From assembly GCA_018671205.1 (NCBI GenBank), contig JABHIC010000117.1, positions 1 to 6,753 of the forward strand: 6,753 nt of DNA, in the 5' to 3' direction. The notes under the pieces were generated by a model. That model was not told where the DNA came from. It searched no databases and saw nothing but the letters and a program-made list of their open reading frames with translations. This stretch comes from Gammaproteobacteria bacterium (GTDB taxonomy: Bacteria > Pseudomonadota > Gammaproteobacteria > GCF-002020875). Made by a program: the position numbers and the translations under genes. Shown here in pieces: positions 6,601 to 6,753 of the stretch (the first letter of the stretch is position 1; the number at the start of each line of letters is the position of its first letter).

Positions 6601-6753
6601 CCATACCGGAACCGTACGCTTCCGCTCCAACGTCAGCTCCGCTGCACACCCCGGAAGCACCATTGCCGCCCGTGGCCTCTCAGTAATAGCCCCTCCCGGA
6701 GAACTCTACCGGACCACAATGACCGATTCTGATGGAAACTATCAATTCACAAA
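3611..6753 (+). CDS. Secreted multidomain protein with N-terminal GW module and carboxypeptidase-regulatory-like domain, 3' partial
   Basis: The frame from ATG 3611 stays open to the last base, 1047 codons plus two bases, so the protein continues beyond the window. Residues 1-19 are a Sec signal peptide. Residues 22-183 hold two GW repeats (Trp29/Trp83 and Trp111/Trp172) matching those that end the upstream protein. Residues 187-610 are unrecognised, beta-rich, and Ser/Thr/Asp-rich. Residues 616-700 are carboxypeptidase-regulatory-like (GEALPGAQVRLESG, then AEDGRVTL). Residues 817-828 form an EF-hand-type loop. From about 998 a further regulatory-like domain seems to begin, ending at the edge in TDSDGNYQFT. 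There are no cysteines in the visible part and no catalytic motif. The protein is exported. A role as a surface or periplasmic partner of the upstream protein is inferred only from adjacency and the shared module. It is GC-richer than that neighbour. Confidence 0.93.
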   Translation, partial: MKKQWILLLLSGWFVTVSANSERTLNTGWNLYAHSGSTQTVESLFGESLSSISSLLLPNSQGEGGSLIALSNSDLLQPHTTAWVYTTQPVTLQMPADQAGEFDPSSWQPGWQLLAFDSTITSLETLEQAILQADSPYAPMRLLSLSAEGWSEADLWNNRGTLTSLQSDHGYWVYLGHKVTIASGSQTGTAGDTQLELADGIKAQFYTATATDSTVTTAVTLSINGVDYPLTLPTVSADYQLKIWGAEGQLLSRQQGSERFTLVTQSAARILPVISIWGLDSDGYSTQLTDQATLRTTEGSLSTIAIEEGLQLLEEVDSGTSILIDHPNYLTSTVTVDTEQLYVTLQQEDQREELLLAEDADSVLPRPLTRTLNASPAAAAPSSARHNADVGLLFDTGRVNPNQSISITLSPITTLDSISDQRGLESIVRADYLSDTGTDTTAQNIDWSMGIIGGGIVTVKEMSSGEPLTLQQRSAAALGAFAGISPYLARPISGEMAEVRARLLQNDEETSLRKVQLTAYAYTPNGWARIADTVDIIDPTAVIDSEDTELMSRGYSNADSDSRPESTTILHKLPLDGLVLTTATSADHDGRLMAKENTVEGGLYDFIFVMTELEAKSIDVTIRVVDRDSGEALPGAQVRLESGQEGITAEDGRVTLRRIVVPSTRAFITAEALRYDHYRSAIPLNFAFFEGEEETIQLRKVEPHATLSGNVTNTAGLNLEAAEVTLQLPQALSKLRGSIATGEITLPQDARASYTWKARPAAASSWQTVINASTVEEEGNRLTLQSLQHWLAEKVLIEGENLPLLGEYQLQTTIAYDMDQNGTVDYSEQSEQGSMVIQLALSPSLFTMTSSLDTINQTLRQTAGNFGIFGSPQLGLLRLFGGGEGITFHWGLDLRWNGGDQTRYLTTSAAGRYEWSATEPDNLASPLIQLNSGDPTRLMGWESIVMALSSTAMAEALLEQTATSTETDISRYLDGNGSDQGLQLRLNISAMRSGERLHTGTVRFRSNVSSAAHPGSTIAARGLSVIAPPGELYRTTMTDSDGNYQFT
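3674..4159 (+). repeat. N-terminal GW module, two repeats
   Basis: Directly after the signal peptide come two repeats. The first opens with LNTGWNLYAHSGS and closes with TTAWVYTTQPVTLQM. The second opens with WQPGWQLLAFDS and closes with SDHGYWVYLGHKVTI. Order, spacing and inner motifs follow the module at 3073-3534: GEGGSLIAL here against GEGEWSIYS there, and AEGWSEADLW here against TSGWESYDFS there. This copy has no cysteines. It probably forms the first folded unit of the mature protein. Confidence 0.7.
5456..5710 (+). other. Carboxypeptidase-regulatory-like domain
   Basis: Residues 616-700 read VTIRVVDRDSGEALPGAQV, then RLESGQEGITAEDGRVTLRR and FITAEALRYDHYRSAIPL. This is the usual layout of CarboxypepD_reg/CNA-B-type sandwiches: V-x-D-x-x-S/T-G-x-x-L-x-G-A-x-V, then T-x-x-D-G-x-x-x-L, then a strand before a Tyr-x-x-Tyr/His turn. 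Such domains are structural or ligand-binding stalk units. A second, weaker unit may follow (ATLSGNVTNTAGLNLEAAEV, from about 5720). Confidence 0.75.
6059..6094 (+). other. EF-hand-type calcium-binding loop
   Basis: Residues 817-828 read DMDQNGTVDYSE. They match the canonical 12-residue loop at every key position: Asp1, Asp3, Asn5, Gly6, Val8, Asp9 and Glu12. In secreted bacterial proteins such loops occur singly inside beta domains or in dockerin-like repeats. No second loop of equal quality is visible nearby, so this is likely a local calcium site and not a dockerin. Confidence 0.65.
6602..6753 (+). other. Probable second regulatory-like or Ig-like domain, cut by the window edge
   Basis: From residue 998 the sequence reads HTGTVRFRSNVSSAAHPGST, then a strand with GLSVIAPPGELY, and ends with TTMTDSDGNYQFT. 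The T-D-x-D-G-x-Y-x-F ending is the typical turn of carboxypeptidase-regulatory-like domains. The remaining strands lie beyond the window, so the family call is tentative. Confidence 0.45.

Overview
The window holds two long plus-strand genes and almost nothing else. The first runs in from the left edge and ends at 3537, with its true start outside the window. The second starts at ATG 3611 and is still open at the right edge. Both look like very large, beta-rich, modular surface or secreted proteins. No tRNA, rRNA, CRISPR array, transposase or metabolic gene is visible. The organism is probably a Gram-negative bacterium. A gammaproteobacterium with a large repertoire of secreted proteins would fit the short Lys-Lys Sec signal peptide, the Shine-Dalgarno site, the moderate GC and the Calx-beta/cadherin-like mosaic. 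This placement is weak, because no phylogenetic marker gene is present.

Layout. Positions 1-3537 carry the last 1178 residues of a multidomain protein. In order these are the end of a right-handed parallel beta-helix (NYWG cap motif), an unrecognised beta-rich stretch, an Ig-like domain, a second Ig-like domain with a YYI signature, a ZU5-like domain, another YYI Ig-like domain, a Calx-beta domain, a cadherin-like/tandem-type domain, and a two-repeat C-terminal module here called the GW module (GWxL ... GxWV). Positions 3538-3610 are a 73-base gap with three TTACAA hexamers and a ribosome binding site but no convincing terminator. Positions 3611-6753 carry the first 1047 residues of a second secreted protein. 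It has a signal peptide, then a two-repeat GW module like the one that ends the first protein, about 430 unrecognised residues, a carboxypeptidase-regulatory-like (CarboxypepD_reg/CNA-B type) domain, a perfect EF-hand-type calcium loop, and probably a further regulatory-like domain cut by the window edge.

How they may work together. The short gap, shared strand and lack of a visible terminator suggest co-transcription. The most notable feature is that the same paired GW module closes one protein and opens the mature form of the next. This could be a docking or shared anchoring element for a two-component surface structure, but that is inference. Base composition differs clearly between the genes: the first is AT-richer and the second GC-richer in hand-counted samples. 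They may therefore have different histories despite the shared module.
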